A stretch of DNA of 64,000 nucleotides from Agrobacterium arsenijevicii (GCA_000949895.1 JWIT01000004.1:124001-188000); one strand, 5' to 3'. Counted from the first letter of the stretch, positions 8,579 through 16,957 are shown. Made by a program: numbers and translations. The notes: generated by a model from the sequence alone, not told the origin.

Positions 8579-9967
8579 ATGACCATGATCCAGAATATCT
8601 CGCCCATCGACGGCTCGGTTTATGCCGAGCGGGAGGCGATGTCGCTGGAAGCGGCGCGCGCCGCCGTTTCGAGAGCGCGCAAGGCGCAAAAGGACTGGGC
8701 ACGGCGTCCGCTTGAGGACCGCGTTCAGCTGGTTCTGAAGGGCGTTGCGCGCCTCAATGAAATGGTGGCGGAAGTCGTGCCGGAACTGGCGCATATGATG
8801 GGCCGTCCGGTTCGTTACGGCGGCGAGTTCAAGGGTTTCAACGAGCGCTCCAACTATGTCGCCTCTATTGCGGCCGATGCGCTGGCACCGCTCGTCATCG
8901 AGGAAAGCGGCAATTTCGAACGCCGCATCGAGCGTGAGGCGCATGGCGTTGTCTTCGTCATCGCCCCGTGGAACTATCCTTACATGACGGCCATCAACAC
9001 CGTCGCGCCCGCCCTGATGGCCGGCAATACGGTGGTCATCAAGCACGCGGCGCAGACGCTTCTGGTCGGCGAGCGGATGGTGCGGGCATTCGTTGAGGCC
9101 GGCGTGCCGGAAGATGTCTTCATCAATGTCTTCCTCGACCATGCCACGACCTCGGCGCTGATTTCCGAAGGGCTGTTCAATTTCGTCAACTTCACCGGTT
9201 CGGTGGAAGGCGGGCGGGCAATCGAGCGCGCCGCTGCCGGCACCTTTACCGGTCTCGGTCTTGAGCTCGGCGGCAAGGACCCCGGTTATGTGATGGAGGA
9301 CGCCGATCTCGACGCCGCCGTCGATACGCTGATGGATGGTGCCACCTATAATTCCGGGCAATGCTGCTGCGGCATCGAGCGTATCTACGTCAACGAAAAC
9401 CTCTATGACGAATTCGTCGAGAAGTCCGTGGCGTGGGTGTCCAACTACAAGCTTGGCAATCCGCTGGAACAGGAAACCACTCTTGGGCCGATGGCCAACA
9501 AGCGTTTCGCCAAGGTGGTGCGCGCGCAGATCGCCGACGCCATTTCGAAGGGTGCGAAGGCACTGGTCGATCCGAAGCTTTTCCCTGCCGATGACGGTGA
9601 GGGGGCCTATGTCGCGCCGCAAATCCTCGTCAATGTCGATCATTCCATGGAATTCATGACCGAAGAAACCTTCGGCCCAGCCCTTGGCATCATGAAGGTC
9701 AAGAATGATGACGAAGCCATTGCGCTGATGAATGACAGCAAATACGGCCTCACCGCCTCGCTCTGGACGCAGGATGCGGCACGCGCTGGGCGTATCGGCC
9801 GCGAGATCGAAACCGGAACCGTGTTCATGAACCGCGCCGATTATCTCGATCCCGCCCTTTGCTGGACTGGCGTGAAGGAAACGGGCCGCGGCGGCTCGCT
9901 CTCCATTTTTGGTTTCCAGAACCTGACCCGACCGAAATCCTACCATCTGAAGAAAGTCACGAAATGA
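8579..9967 (+). CDS. NAD(P)-dependent aldehyde dehydrogenase
   Basis: A 462-residue aldehyde dehydrogenase with the expected motifs: PWNYP (Asn132), LELGGKDPG (general-base Glu229) and NSGQCCCG (catalytic Cys263). The cysteine triplet is slightly unusual. It begins 18 bases after the ligase stop, and its own stop overlaps the start of the next gene (ATGA, 9964-9967). In this context it would oxidise the aldehyde formed from a gamma-glutamylated amino alcohol to the acid, analogous to PuuC. The gene context, not the sequence, suggests the substrate. Confidence 0.9.
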   Translation: MTMIQNISPIDGSVYAEREAMSLEAARAAVSRARKAQKDWARRPLEDRVQLVLKGVARLNEMVAEVVPELAHMMGRPVRYGGEFKGFNERSNYVASIAADALAPLVIEESGNFERRIEREAHGVVFVIAPWNYPYMTAINTVAPALMAGNTVVIKHAAQTLLVGERMVRAFVEAGVPEDVFINVFLDHATTSALISEGLFNFVNFTGSVEGGRAIERAAAGTFTGLGLELGGKDPGYVMEDADLDAAVDTLMDGATYNSGQCCCGIERIYVNENLYDEFVEKSVAWVSNYKLGNPLEQETTLGPMANKRFAKVVRAQIADAISKGAKALVDPKLFPADDGEGAYVAPQILVNVDHSMEFMTEETFGPALGIMKVKNDDEAIALMNDSKYGLTASLWTQDAARAGRIGREIETGTVFMNRADYLDPALCWTGVKETGRGGSLSIFGFQNLTRPKSYHLKKVTK

Positions 9968-11109
9968 ATATCGTCGCCAACTGGAGCTATCCCACCGCCG
10001 TCAAGCTTGGCCGTGGCCGGATCAAGGAACTGGCGGAAGCCTGCAAGACGCTCGGCATCAAGAAGCCGCTGCTCGTCACGGATCGCGGCCTTGCCAATAT
10101 GGCGATCACCGCGCATGCGCTGGATGTGCTGGAAGAGGCGGGACTTGGCCGGGCGATCTTTGCCGATGTCGATCCGAACCCCAACGAGATCAACATGGAA
10201 GCCGGCGTCAAAGCCTATCGCGATGGCGGCCATGACGGCGTCGTCGCCTTCGGCGGCGGTTCGGGTCTTGATCTCGGCAAGACCATCGCCTTCATGGCCG
10301 GGCAGACGCGCCCGGTCTGGGATTTCGAGGATATCGGCGACTGGTGGACGCGGGCGGACGCCTCGAAGATCGCGCCTATCGTTGCTGTGCCGACAACGGC
10401 TGGCACCGGTTCGGAAGTCGGCCGCGCCAGCGTCATCACCAATTCGCAAACCCATGTGAAGAAGATCATCTTCCATCCAAAGCTTTTGCCCGGCGTCGTC
10501 ATCTGCGATCCGGAGCTGACAGTCGGTATGCCGAAGGTCATCACGGCAGGCACGGGCATGGATGCCTTCGCCCATTGCCTCGAAGCCTATTCGTCGCCGT
10601 TCTTCCATCCGATGAGCGCCGGTGTGGCACTCGAGGGTCTGCGCCTCGTCAAGGAATTCCTGCCGCGCGCCTACAAGGACGGCACGGATATAGAAGCGCG
10701 CACCAATATGATGGCGGCGGCGGCGATGGGGGCGGTTGCTTTCCAGAAAGGCCTCGGCGCCATTCACTCGCTCTCGCATCCGATTGGCGCGGTCTACAAT
10801 ACCCATCACGGCATGACCAATGCCGTCGTGATGCCGGCAGTACTGCGCTTCAATCGCCCGGCCATCGAAGACAAGATCGCCCGCGCGGCCGCCTATCTCG
10901 GCATTTCCGGTGGTTTCGATGGTTTCTATGATTATGTGCTGGAGCTTCGCAAGGAACTCGGCGTGCCGGAAAACCTGACCGCCATGGGCATCAAACCTGA
11001 TCGAATCGACGAACTGGCGGCGGAAGCGATCAAGGATCCGAGCTGCGGCGGCAATCCGGTGGCAATGACGCTCGAGAATACGCGAAAATTATTTGAAGAC
11101 TGCTTTTAA
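9964..11109 (+). CDS. Iron-dependent (group III) alcohol dehydrogenase
   Basis: A 381-residue Fe-ADH family enzyme. The NAD-binding GGGSGLD stretch lies at about residues 97-103. The metal ligands fit Asp200 and His204 (MDAFAH), His268 (AIHSLSHP) and His282 (NTHHG). I chose the ATG at 9964 because it overlaps the aldehyde dehydrogenase stop; the open frame extending upstream to 9859 only overlaps that gene. An alcohol dehydrogenase beside an aldehyde dehydrogenase suggests stepwise oxidation of a hydroxyl group, consistent with an amino-alcohol substrate. Confidence 0.9.
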   Translation: MNIVANWSYPTAVKLGRGRIKELAEACKTLGIKKPLLVTDRGLANMAITAHALDVLEEAGLGRAIFADVDPNPNEINMEAGVKAYRDGGHDGVVAFGGGSGLDLGKTIAFMAGQTRPVWDFEDIGDWWTRADASKIAPIVAVPTTAGTGSEVGRASVITNSQTHVKKIIFHPKLLPGVVICDPELTVGMPKVITAGTGMDAFAHCLEAYSSPFFHPMSAGVALEGLRLVKEFLPRAYKDGTDIEARTNMMAAAAMGAVAFQKGLGAIHSLSHPIGAVYNTHHGMTNAVVMPAVLRFNRPAIEDKIARAAAYLGISGGFDGFYDYVLELRKELGVPENLTAMGIKPDRIDELAAEAIKDPSCGGNPVAMTLENTRKLFEDCF

Positions 11110-11119
11110 GGGTATCGTA

Positions 11120-11503
11120 GTGGACAAAAGATTTTCAGTTTTTTCGTCATTGCTGGCGTTGGTGCTGTTCAGCTTGCCTGTGGCGGCATATGCGGCGTCT
11201 TTTGAGGAGCTTTCCAGCCAAGGTTATAAGACATCAAAGCTTGAGCGCAACAAGGCTGGGATGTTTGGCTGGATGCTGTCGAAAGAAAACAGCCGCTATT
11301 TTTGTACCTTCAGGCTGGGCCTGGCCTATTCCGGAAAAAATGAAATAGTTAGCTTCAGTACCAGCGGTCGTATGTTCACGCTCGATCGAAAAGCGTTTGA
11401 AAAACACGCGGCTGGTCGCGGCGGGAATTTTCCTCAATACGAAGACCTGAAGGCGGGGCGTCCCCGTCCGGATGATGTTGGATCCTGCCGGAAGCTGGCT
11501 TGA
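11120..11503 (+). CDS. Small secreted protein of unknown function
   Basis: A 127-residue product with a clear signal peptide (VDKRFSVFSS, then a hydrophobic stretch, then AAYAAS). The mature part is about 100 residues, mixed charge, with two cysteines that could form a disulfide. I prefer the GTG at 11120 because AAGGG lies 7 bases before it; an in-frame ATG at 11093 would overlap the preceding gene. I do not recognise a family. It is followed by a good terminator, so it may end the upstream transcript. Confidence 0.65.
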   Translation: MDKRFSVFSSLLALVLFSLPVAAYAASFEELSSQGYKTSKLERNKAGMFGWMLSKENSRYFCTFRLGLAYSGKNEIVSFSTSGRMFTLDRKAFEKHAAGRGGNFPQYEDLKAGRPRPDDVGSCRKLA

Positions 11504-11549
11504 CGACGTGGGCGGTTTAAGTGCCTGTGCCCGCCACTGAAAAATGTGG

Positions 11550-11580
11550 AAGCCCGCGATGTTTCTGTCGCGGGCTTTTT
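11550..11580 (+). terminator. Rho-independent terminator
   Basis: AAGCCCGCGA and TCGCGGGCTT form a 10-bp stem with an 8-base loop and run directly into a T-tract. It closes the transcript of the amine cluster and the small secreted protein. Confidence 0.85.
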
Positions 11581-11600
11581 GCTGTGTCGCCAAAACGTTC

Positions 11601-11619
11601 TTAGCCTTTTCTTAACCAT
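11601..11619 (+). promoter_or_regulatory. CtrA-like binding site upstream of parA-like gene
   Basis: TTAG at 11601-11604, seven bases, then TTAAC at 11612-11616 (continuing as TTAACCAT) differs by one base from the CtrA full consensus TTAA-N7-TTAAC. It lies about 85 bases before the ATG of the ParA-like gene, a plausible promoter position. Confidence 0.5.
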
Positions 11620-11700
11620 GTTCGTAAAGGTTATGGAAAGCACCATGATTGGTTCGGTGCGTGAATGAGCATGAAACGGCTCTGATCAATCGGGGATATC

Positions 11701-12417
11701 ATGCCTGTCATTACTTTTGCCAACACCAAGGGCGGCGCGGGAAAAACGACTGCGGTGCTGCTTCTGGCAACCGAACTTGCCCGCAGCGGCCACCGTGTGA
11801 CGGTGCTGGATGCTGATCCGCAATTGTGGATTTCCCGCTGGCACGAATTATCAGGCGAGATCGAGAATCTCTCGGTGATTTCGCATGTGACGATGGCTTC
11901 CCTTGAAGGCCATATCCGCGAAAACGCTGCCAATACCGACTGTTTCATCATCGATCTGCCGGGAGCGAAAAATCCGCTGCTGACCATGGCGCTCGGTATT
12001 TCCGACCATGTGCTGATCCCGGTGCAGGGCTCTGCCATGGATGCGCGCGGGGCTGCCGAGGTTCTGGACCATATCGAATTCCTGAACCGCAAGATGGGCA
12101 AGGAGATTGCCCATTCCATCGTGCTGACGCGGGTCAACGCCATGGTCGCGACCCGCTCCCTGCTTCTCGTCAAAATGCTGCTGGCCGAAAAGAACGTTTC
12201 GGTTCTGAATACGGCTATTGTCGAGAGAGCGGCCTATCGCGACATCTTCGATTATGGCGGCACGCTTCTCTGTCTCGACAAGGACAAGGTCAGCAATATC
12301 GACAAGGCGGTGGAGAATGCGAAAGCCTTCGCGGGCGAGGTGCTCGGCCTTCTGCCAAAGCGCCTGTCGCGGCTCGGCACGCAACCCACGCGCCTTTTCA
12401 CCCGCAAGGCGGCTTGA
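11701..12417 (+). CDS. Orphan ParA/MinD-like ATPase (VirC1/ParF-like)
   Basis: A 238-residue deviant Walker ATPase with KGGAGKTT at residues 10-17 and a second conserved block VLDADPQ at about residues 36-42. Members of this family form nucleotide-dependent dimers that position DNA or protein cargo. No parB-like gene, centromere-like repeat array or replication gene lies nearby, so it is not an obvious chromosome partition locus. Its size resembles ParF and the conjugation-associated VirC1. A candidate CtrA box upstream suggests cell-cycle control. The ATG is preceded by GGGGA. Confidence 0.82.
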   Translation: MPVITFANTKGGAGKTTAVLLLATELARSGHRVTVLDADPQLWISRWHELSGEIENLSVISHVTMASLEGHIRENAANTDCFIIDLPGAKNPLLTMALGISDHVLIPVQGSAMDARGAAEVLDHIEFLNRKMGKEIAHSIVLTRVNAMVATRSLLLVKMLLAEKNVSVLNTAIVERAAYRDIFDYGGTLLCLDKDKVSNIDKAVENAKAFAGEVLGLLPKRLSRLGTQPTRLFTRKAA

Positions 12418-12465
12418 ACGACATTCCCAATGCCCGGACCGCTTGAGGTACGGGCATTATTTCGC

Positions 12466-12494
12466 TTGATTTGGAAATGATCGTTTCCTATATT
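12466..12494 (+). promoter_or_regulatory. Promoter of the tetR gene with operator in its spacer
   Basis: TTGATT (12466-12471) and TATATT (12489-12494) are separated by 17 bases. The palindrome GGAAATGATCGTTTCC (12473-12488) fills that spacer. The same GGAAA-N6-TTTCC pattern recurs before the downstream MFS gene, so it is most likely the TetR operator, giving autorepression. The predicted start point falls at or next to the ATG at 12501, implying a leaderless transcript. Confidence 0.7.
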
Positions 12495-12500
12495 GCAGCC

Positions 12501-13124
12501 ATGACCGATACCAGCCACACCCACTCCCCGGAACAGCGCCATCGCGGCAGGCCGCGCGAGTTCGATATCGACCGCGCGCTTGATGGAGCGATCCGCGTTT
12601 TTTCGAGACGCGGATATCACGCCACCTCCGTCGGTGATCTCACCGATGCGATGGAATTGGCGCAGGGCAGTCTTTACAAAGCCTTCAAGGACAAGAAAGC
12701 CGTCTTCATCGCCACGATGGAGCGTTACAGGGTTTTGCAGACGGCGCGTTTTGAAGCCGCTATCGCCGGTTATGAGACCGGTTACGAGCGGTTGAAAGCG
12801 GGCCTGATGTTTTATGCGGAACGATCATACGGTACCGTTGGTTCGGATGGATGCCTTGTGGTCGGTGCCGCTGCCGATCTTGCCGCGCTGGACGACGACA
12901 TTGCGGCCGTGGTCGAGCGGGCTGTGAAGGCGAGGGAGCGGATCGTCGCCCGGCTTGTGGCTGAGGGGCAAAAGGACGGTTCCGTCCATTCGAAAGCCGA
13001 TCCCGACGATCTTGCCAGAGCGTTGTTGTGCATGATGTACGGCATGCGGGTGGTTGGAAAAACCGGGCGGAGTTTGGAAGAGATGACGGCCGTGGTGAAT
13101 ATCGCCATGAAACTTGCCGAATGA
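12501..13124 (+). CDS. TetR-family transcriptional regulator
   Basis: A 207-residue repressor. The N-terminal helix-turn-helix occupies about residues 20-65 (recognition region around DAMELAQGSLYKAFKDK), followed by a helical ligand domain. The C-terminal part resembles the TetR_C branch that controls efflux genes. I chose the ATG at 12501 rather than TTG at 12471 because the latter would lie inside the -35/operator. There is no Shine-Dalgarno sequence, consistent with a leaderless message. It probably represses itself and the MFS gene 43 bases downstream via the shared palindrome. Confidence 0.87.
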   Translation: MTDTSHTHSPEQRHRGRPREFDIDRALDGAIRVFSRRGYHATSVGDLTDAMELAQGSLYKAFKDKKAVFIATMERYRVLQTARFEAAIAGYETGYERLKAGLMFYAERSYGTVGSDGCLVVGAAADLAALDDDIAAVVERAVKARERIVARLVAEGQKDGSVHSKADPDDLARALLCMMYGMRVVGKTGRSLEEMTAVVNIAMKLAE

Positions 13125-13139
13125 TTTTGCAACTATTTA

Positions 13140-13155
13140 GGAAACATTCGTTTCC
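13140..13155. promoter_or_regulatory. Second copy of the TetR operator
   Basis: GGAAACATTCGTTTCC is a palindrome with 6-bp arms. It matches the operator at 12473-12488 at 13 of 16 positions. It lies 12 bases upstream of the MFS start codon, in a position to block its promoter or ribosome loading. Confidence 0.7.
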
Positions 13156-13167
13156 ATTTTGGAGAAA

Positions 13168-14376
13168 ATGATGACGACGCGTGTAGTTGATGGGGAGGAT
13201 GTCTACGAGACATCCATTTCCCCAGCCCTGACTTTTCTGTTGGCAAGTGCCTGTGGATTGATTGCGGCCAATCTTTATTATGGCCAACCGCTTGCCGGTA
13301 TCATCGGCGCGGAGCTTGGCCTGTCCGCTGGCGCCACCGGTCTGATCGTTACCCTGACACAGATCGGTTACGGCGTCGGCCTGCTGTTTGTCGTGCCGCT
13401 TGGCGATCTCGTCGAAAATCGCAGGTTGGTCGTCAGCGCCGTTTCGATGGCGGTGCTGTCGCTGGTGGCGGCGGCTTTCGCGCCACATGCGGCACCATTT
13501 CTGATTGCCGCCTTTCTGGTCGGCATCAGTTCCGTGGCGGTGCAGGTCATCGTCCCCTATGCCGCCCATATGGCGCCGCACGCCATTCGCGGCCGGGTGG
13601 TCGGCAATGTCATGAGCGGATTGATGGTCGGTATCATGCTGGCACGGCCGGTCTCCAGCCTTTTGTCGGAAGTGGTCTCCTGGCGCGGTGTCTTCCTGAC
13701 ATCGGCAGGCGTCATGGCAATTCTCGCCGTTGTGCTCTATCGCCTTTTGCCCGTTCGTGTGCCTGAAGCGAGGCTCGGATACGGCGCGTTGATGGCCTCC
13801 ATGGGCAGACTAGCCGCCCACACGCCTATCCTGCGGCGCCGGGCGATCTATCATGCCTTCCTGTTTGCCGCCTTCAGCCTGTTCTGGACCACGACGCCGC
13901 TTTATCTGAGCGGACCACATTTCAATCTCAGCCAGGGTCAGATCGCGCTGTTTGCGCTTGCGGGTGCGGCCGGTGCCGTTGCCGCGCCGATTGCGGGGCG
14001 CATGGCTGACCGGGGTTGGACATATCTGGCCACTTTTGCCGCATTGGTGGCGGTGGCGCTGTCATTCGCCGTCACGCATCTTGCACCCGAAGGATCGCAT
14101 CTGGCGCTCGGCATTCTTGTGGTTGCGGCCATCGTTCTGGATTTCGGTGTCACCACCAATCTGGTGCTCGGCCAGCGCGCCATCTTCACGCTTGGGGCGG
14201 AATTCCGCAGCCGGCTGAACGGCATCTACATGGCGACGTTTTTCATGGGCGGGGCAATCGGCTCTGCCGTGGGCGGCTGGGCCTATTCCGTCGGAGAATG
14301 GGGTGCCGCCTCGTGGATCGGTTTCGCGCTGCCGGTGGCGGCCCTGCTGTACTTCCTGACCGAAAAGCGCGGATAA
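13168..14376 (+). CDS. MFS transporter (drug/metabolite efflux, DHA1-like)
   Basis: A protein of about 400 residues with 12 predicted membrane segments. The first half carries LGDLVENRRLVV, the MFS loop 2-3 motif (G-x3-D/E-x3-R-R). Its position under a TetR repressor with a shared operator suggests inducible efflux of a toxic compound. Two adjacent ATGs (13168 and 13171) are possible; GGAG at 13161-13164 is better spaced for the second. A bidirectional terminator follows. The exported substrate is unknown. Confidence 0.85.
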   Translation: MMTTRVVDGEDVYETSISPALTFLLASACGLIAANLYYGQPLAGIIGAELGLSAGATGLIVTLTQIGYGVGLLFVVPLGDLVENRRLVVSAVSMAVLSLVAAAFAPHAAPFLIAAFLVGISSVAVQVIVPYAAHMAPHAIRGRVVGNVMSGLMVGIMLARPVSSLLSEVVSWRGVFLTSAGVMAILAVVLYRLLPVRVPEARLGYGALMASMGRLAAHTPILRRRAIYHAFLFAAFSLFWTTTPLYLSGPHFNLSQGQIALFALAGAAGAVAAPIAGRMADRGWTYLATFAALVAVALSFAVTHLAPEGSHLALGILVVAAIVLDFGVTTNLVLGQRAIFTLGAEFRSRLNGIYMATFFMGGAIGSAVGGWAYSVGEWGAASWIGFALPVAALLYFLTEKRG

Positions 14377-14388
14377 AATCCCGCCAAT

Positions 14389-14425
14389 AAAAAAGCCCGG
14401 CGGAATGACATCCGCCGGGCTTTTT
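14389..14425. terminator. Bidirectional rho-independent terminator
   Basis: GCCCGGCGGA and TCCGCCGGGC form a 10-bp stem with a 6-base loop, flanked by an A-run on the left and a T-run on the right. It can terminate both the MFS gene (plus) and the convergent L,D-transpeptidase gene (minus). Confidence 0.88.
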
Positions 14426-14446
14426 CATTCTTCTTTACTGTCGATA

Positions 14447-15838
14447 TTATTCCGCGAATTCGACCACGACGCCGGGGCGGACCATTTTCGCCAGCTCCGT
14501 CGCATCCCAGTTGGTCAGGCGAATACAGCCGTGGCTGTTGGTCTTGCCGATCTTCGATGGTTCCGGCGTGCCGTGGATGCCGTAGGTCGGCTTTGACAGG
14601 GCGATCCAGACCGTGCCAACCGGACCGTTCGGACCCGGCGGAATTTGCAGGATCTTGTCGTTCTGGCCCTGCCTGAAGTTGATCTTCGGATTGTAGGTGT
14701 AACCCGGATTGAGCGCGACGCGCTCGACCGTGTGCGTGCCGCTCGGTGACGGCGTGTCCGTCGAACCGATGGTGGCCGGATAGGCGGCGATCAGATTGCC
14801 GTCCTGACCATAAGCGAAGACCTGCTTGATGCCCTTATGGGCGACGATGCGGGCCACTTGTCCCTTTTTCGGTTCTCCCGGATTGACGACCTTGATGATG
14901 GTGCCGGGCACGGAGAAATCGATGCCGCGGTTCAGCTCCTTCAGGTAGGTCTCATCCATATGGAAACGTTCGGCCAGTGCCTCCGAGGTGGAGGTGAAGG
15001 ACAGAGCTGGCAGCTGCGATTTTTGTGCATAGTCGTCCGGGATGGACGCGACATAGGGGCCGGCGGCGTCGGCCGCAGTGATTGTGTAGTCCACGATCGG
15101 CATGCCGCCGGAGGCGCGTAGCCGCTCCAGAATGTCGTCGGAATTGTTCGGGTCGAGCTTTTCGCCCGTCATATCCTGCCAGGCGGCAATCGCCTTGTTG
15201 ACGTTGTCGCCCATCTTGCCGTCGATCACGCCGGGCGAAATGCCCTCGCGGTCGAGGAAGGTCTGGAGCGCGACGATCTCCTGGCGGGACCGGTTGACCG
15301 GTGTGGTGACGGGCGTGTGACGCTCGATCAGATGCTGCGGCTGCGGAACGGCGGCCGTGGTGCTTTCATCGGGCATCGGCTGGTTGAGCGGGGCGCTTTC
15401 GACTGCGCCGGGGCCGGGAACCGAGCCGGTATAGACATCATCGCCGGAACCGTTGCCGCGATATTCGCGGTAATCGCGCACGCTGCCATTGTCCTGATAA
15501 CCGTAGTCGCGCGCCGGCTCACGGTACTGGCCGCCGGGTGGCGGGGGATAATAGGTTGTGTCGCGCTGCTGGGCCTGCTGTCGCTGCTGATAGCCGGAGG
15601 GCATTTCGGTGGCCAGCAGATTGCCGTAACGGTCATAAAACACCGTGCGGCCCATATTGTCGCGGCTGATGACGATATCGCCGCGCTGGGGCACGAAATC
15701 GAGTACGCGACCGTCCGGGGTCACCAGAACCGGCTGCTCCTGATAGCCATAACGCTGCTGCGCGCCCGCCTGTAGCGGCGCAAAAACCGACGCCAGGGCG
15801 ATCGTCAGACCCAGAGCTGCGTTAAGAAACTGTTTCAC
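14447..15838 (-). CDS. L,D-transpeptidase (YkuD) with peptidoglycan-binding domain
   Basis: A 463-residue exported enzyme with a signal peptide (ALGLTIALASVFAPLQAGAQ). It continues with a Gln/Tyr/Pro-rich linker, a peptidoglycan-binding domain near residues 195-235 (LQTFLDREGISPGVIDGKMG) and a C-terminal YkuD domain with the catalytic S-H-G-C-I-R motif. It would form 3-3 crosslinks or attach proteins to meso-DAP, an activity prominent in polar-growing Rhizobiales. I prefer the GTG at 15836-15838, which has AAGGA upstream; an earlier GTG at 15872-15874 is possible. A perfect CtrA consensus lies upstream. Confidence 0.9.
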   Translation of the reverse strand: MKQFLNAALGLTIALASVFAPLQAGAQQRYGYQEQPVLVTPDGRVLDFVPQRGDIVISRDNMGRTVFYDRYGNLLATEMPSGYQQRQQAQQRDTTYYPPPPGGQYREPARDYGYQDNGSVRDYREYRGNGSGDDVYTGSVPGPGAVESAPLNQPMPDESTTAAVPQPQHLIERHTPVTTPVNRSRQEIVALQTFLDREGISPGVIDGKMGDNVNKAIAAWQDMTGEKLDPNNSDDILERLRASGGMPIVDYTITAADAAGPYVASIPDDYAQKSQLPALSFTSTSEALAERFHMDETYLKELNRGIDFSVPGTIIKVVNPGEPKKGQVARIVAHKGIKQVFAYGQDGNLIAAYPATIGSTDTPSPSGTHTVERVALNPGYTYNPKINFRQGQNDKILQIPPGPNGPVGTVWIALSKPTYGIHGTPEPSKIGKTNSHGCIRLTNWDATELAKMVRPGVVVEFAE

Positions 15839-15914
15839 GATTCTGCTGTCCTTACTTCGTTCACCGATAAACACACCGCAATCTTGACCCTATTGTGAAA
15901 AAGGTGAATTCACG

Positions 15915-15930
15915 GTTAATGCAATCTTAA
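15915..15930 (-). promoter_or_regulatory. CtrA consensus box upstream of the L,D-transpeptidase gene
   Basis: Read on the minus strand, this is TTAAGATTGCATTAAC, an exact match to TTAA-N7-TTAAC. It points at the L,D-transpeptidase gene, about 77 bases from its start codon. A perfect 10-bp palindrome GTGAATTCAC (15904-15913) is immediately adjacent. The divergent DUF4432 gene starts 64 bases to the right and could share the site. Confidence 0.6.
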
Positions 15931-15993
15931 TTTACGTCACGGTTAGTAGCGTTTCCGTGATTATTGCGCTTTTACTGCCACAGGGAGGTTGTC

Positions 15994-16827
15994 TTGCGTC
16001 CGTTTCAGGCTGGCAAATCGCCACGCATTTTCCTCGATGAAACCTCCGTTTTCGATATTGGCGCCTGTGTCGTCGATGGCATCGACATCGCGCCCGGTCG
16101 CGCCATTCCCGATGATGGCGATCCGCGCATCGACCATTCGCTGGAAGGCTTCCTGTTCACCTGCGGTCCCGATCATATCCGCCATCCCGTAGCGATCGAC
16201 GGTGACGGCGAGGGGCGTCGATATCCCTTGCATGGGTCCTTCTCCTCGCATCCGGCAAAGATAGTCGAGTTCGAAACTCATGAGTCCAATGCGCTGGCCC
16301 GGGTCGAAGTTCCCGTGAACCTCGCCGATGGCGGTACCGCACTTCTGGAACGGACGTGGCGCATCGATGGCAAAAGCGGCGAGGTCAGCCTTGATGACAA
16401 GATCATCAATACGAGTGCGCGGCCGATCCCGGTCTTTCTCATGTATCACATGAATGTCGGTGCGCGCCTCTTTGACGATGCCGTTCGGCTTGAGGGCGCG
16501 ATGCTCAATGGCGGCGGCCATGGCTGGCGTTTCGGCGAGGAGCCAGGCACGGTCTTCTGTGTTCCCGCCGGTGAGGATCAATGGGCGTCGCTTACGCTCG
16601 GACCGATTGCCGCCATTGGCGGCAGGACGCTGAAAGTGCGTTTCAGCACGGAGACGTTGCCCTATCTGCAGATGTGGCGGAACCAGCAGGACCCGGCCAA
16701 TGTGCTCGGCATCGAACCGGTTTCGCATCGCTGGGTGGCACGCCGGGAGCTTGAGGCTGCCGGCGAGTTCAACATGCTGCAGCCGGGCGAAAGCCGCTCC
16801 TATGGCCTGCGCTTTTCCATCCTCTGA
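15994..16827 (+). CDS. DUF4432/aldose 1-epimerase-like protein
   Basis: A 277-residue protein of the DUF4432 group within the galactose-mutarotase-like sandwich fold. It is likely to bind a sugar, but the substrate is unknown. Typical stretches are SLEGFLFTCGPDHIRHPV near residue 45 and FLMYHMNVG near residue 150, with histidines in positions suited to the epimerase active site. The start is probably TTG at 15994 because GGGAGG lies 5 bases before it; a TTG at 15964 lacks a ribosome site. It is divergent from the L,D-transpeptidase gene. Confidence 0.72.
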   Translation: MRPFQAGKSPRIFLDETSVFDIGACVVDGIDIAPGRAIPDDGDPRIDHSLEGFLFTCGPDHIRHPVAIDGDGEGRRYPLHGSFSSHPAKIVEFETHESNALARVEVPVNLADGGTALLERTWRIDGKSGEVSLDDKIINTSARPIPVFLMYHMNVGARLFDDAVRLEGAMLNGGGHGWRFGEEPGTVFCVPAGEDQWASLTLGPIAAIGGRTLKVRFSTETLPYLQMWRNQQDPANVLGIEPVSHRWVARRELEAAGEFNMLQPGESRSYGLRFSIL

Positions 16828-16957
16828 ATGATGGACTGAATGAAGACGCGGCATCATTGACGCAAGGGTTTTGACCGCTTACATCGGATGCGGATTTCAG
16901 ACGGTGGCGAGAGCGTGCCAGCGGCGCGCAGGCGCCGGTTTCAGCGGAGGCATTAAG

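Noticed and set aside
11701-12417. Plasmid or integrated-element partition locus
   Set aside because: No parB, rep, integrase or direct-repeat boundary is nearby; the flanks look like core chromosome.
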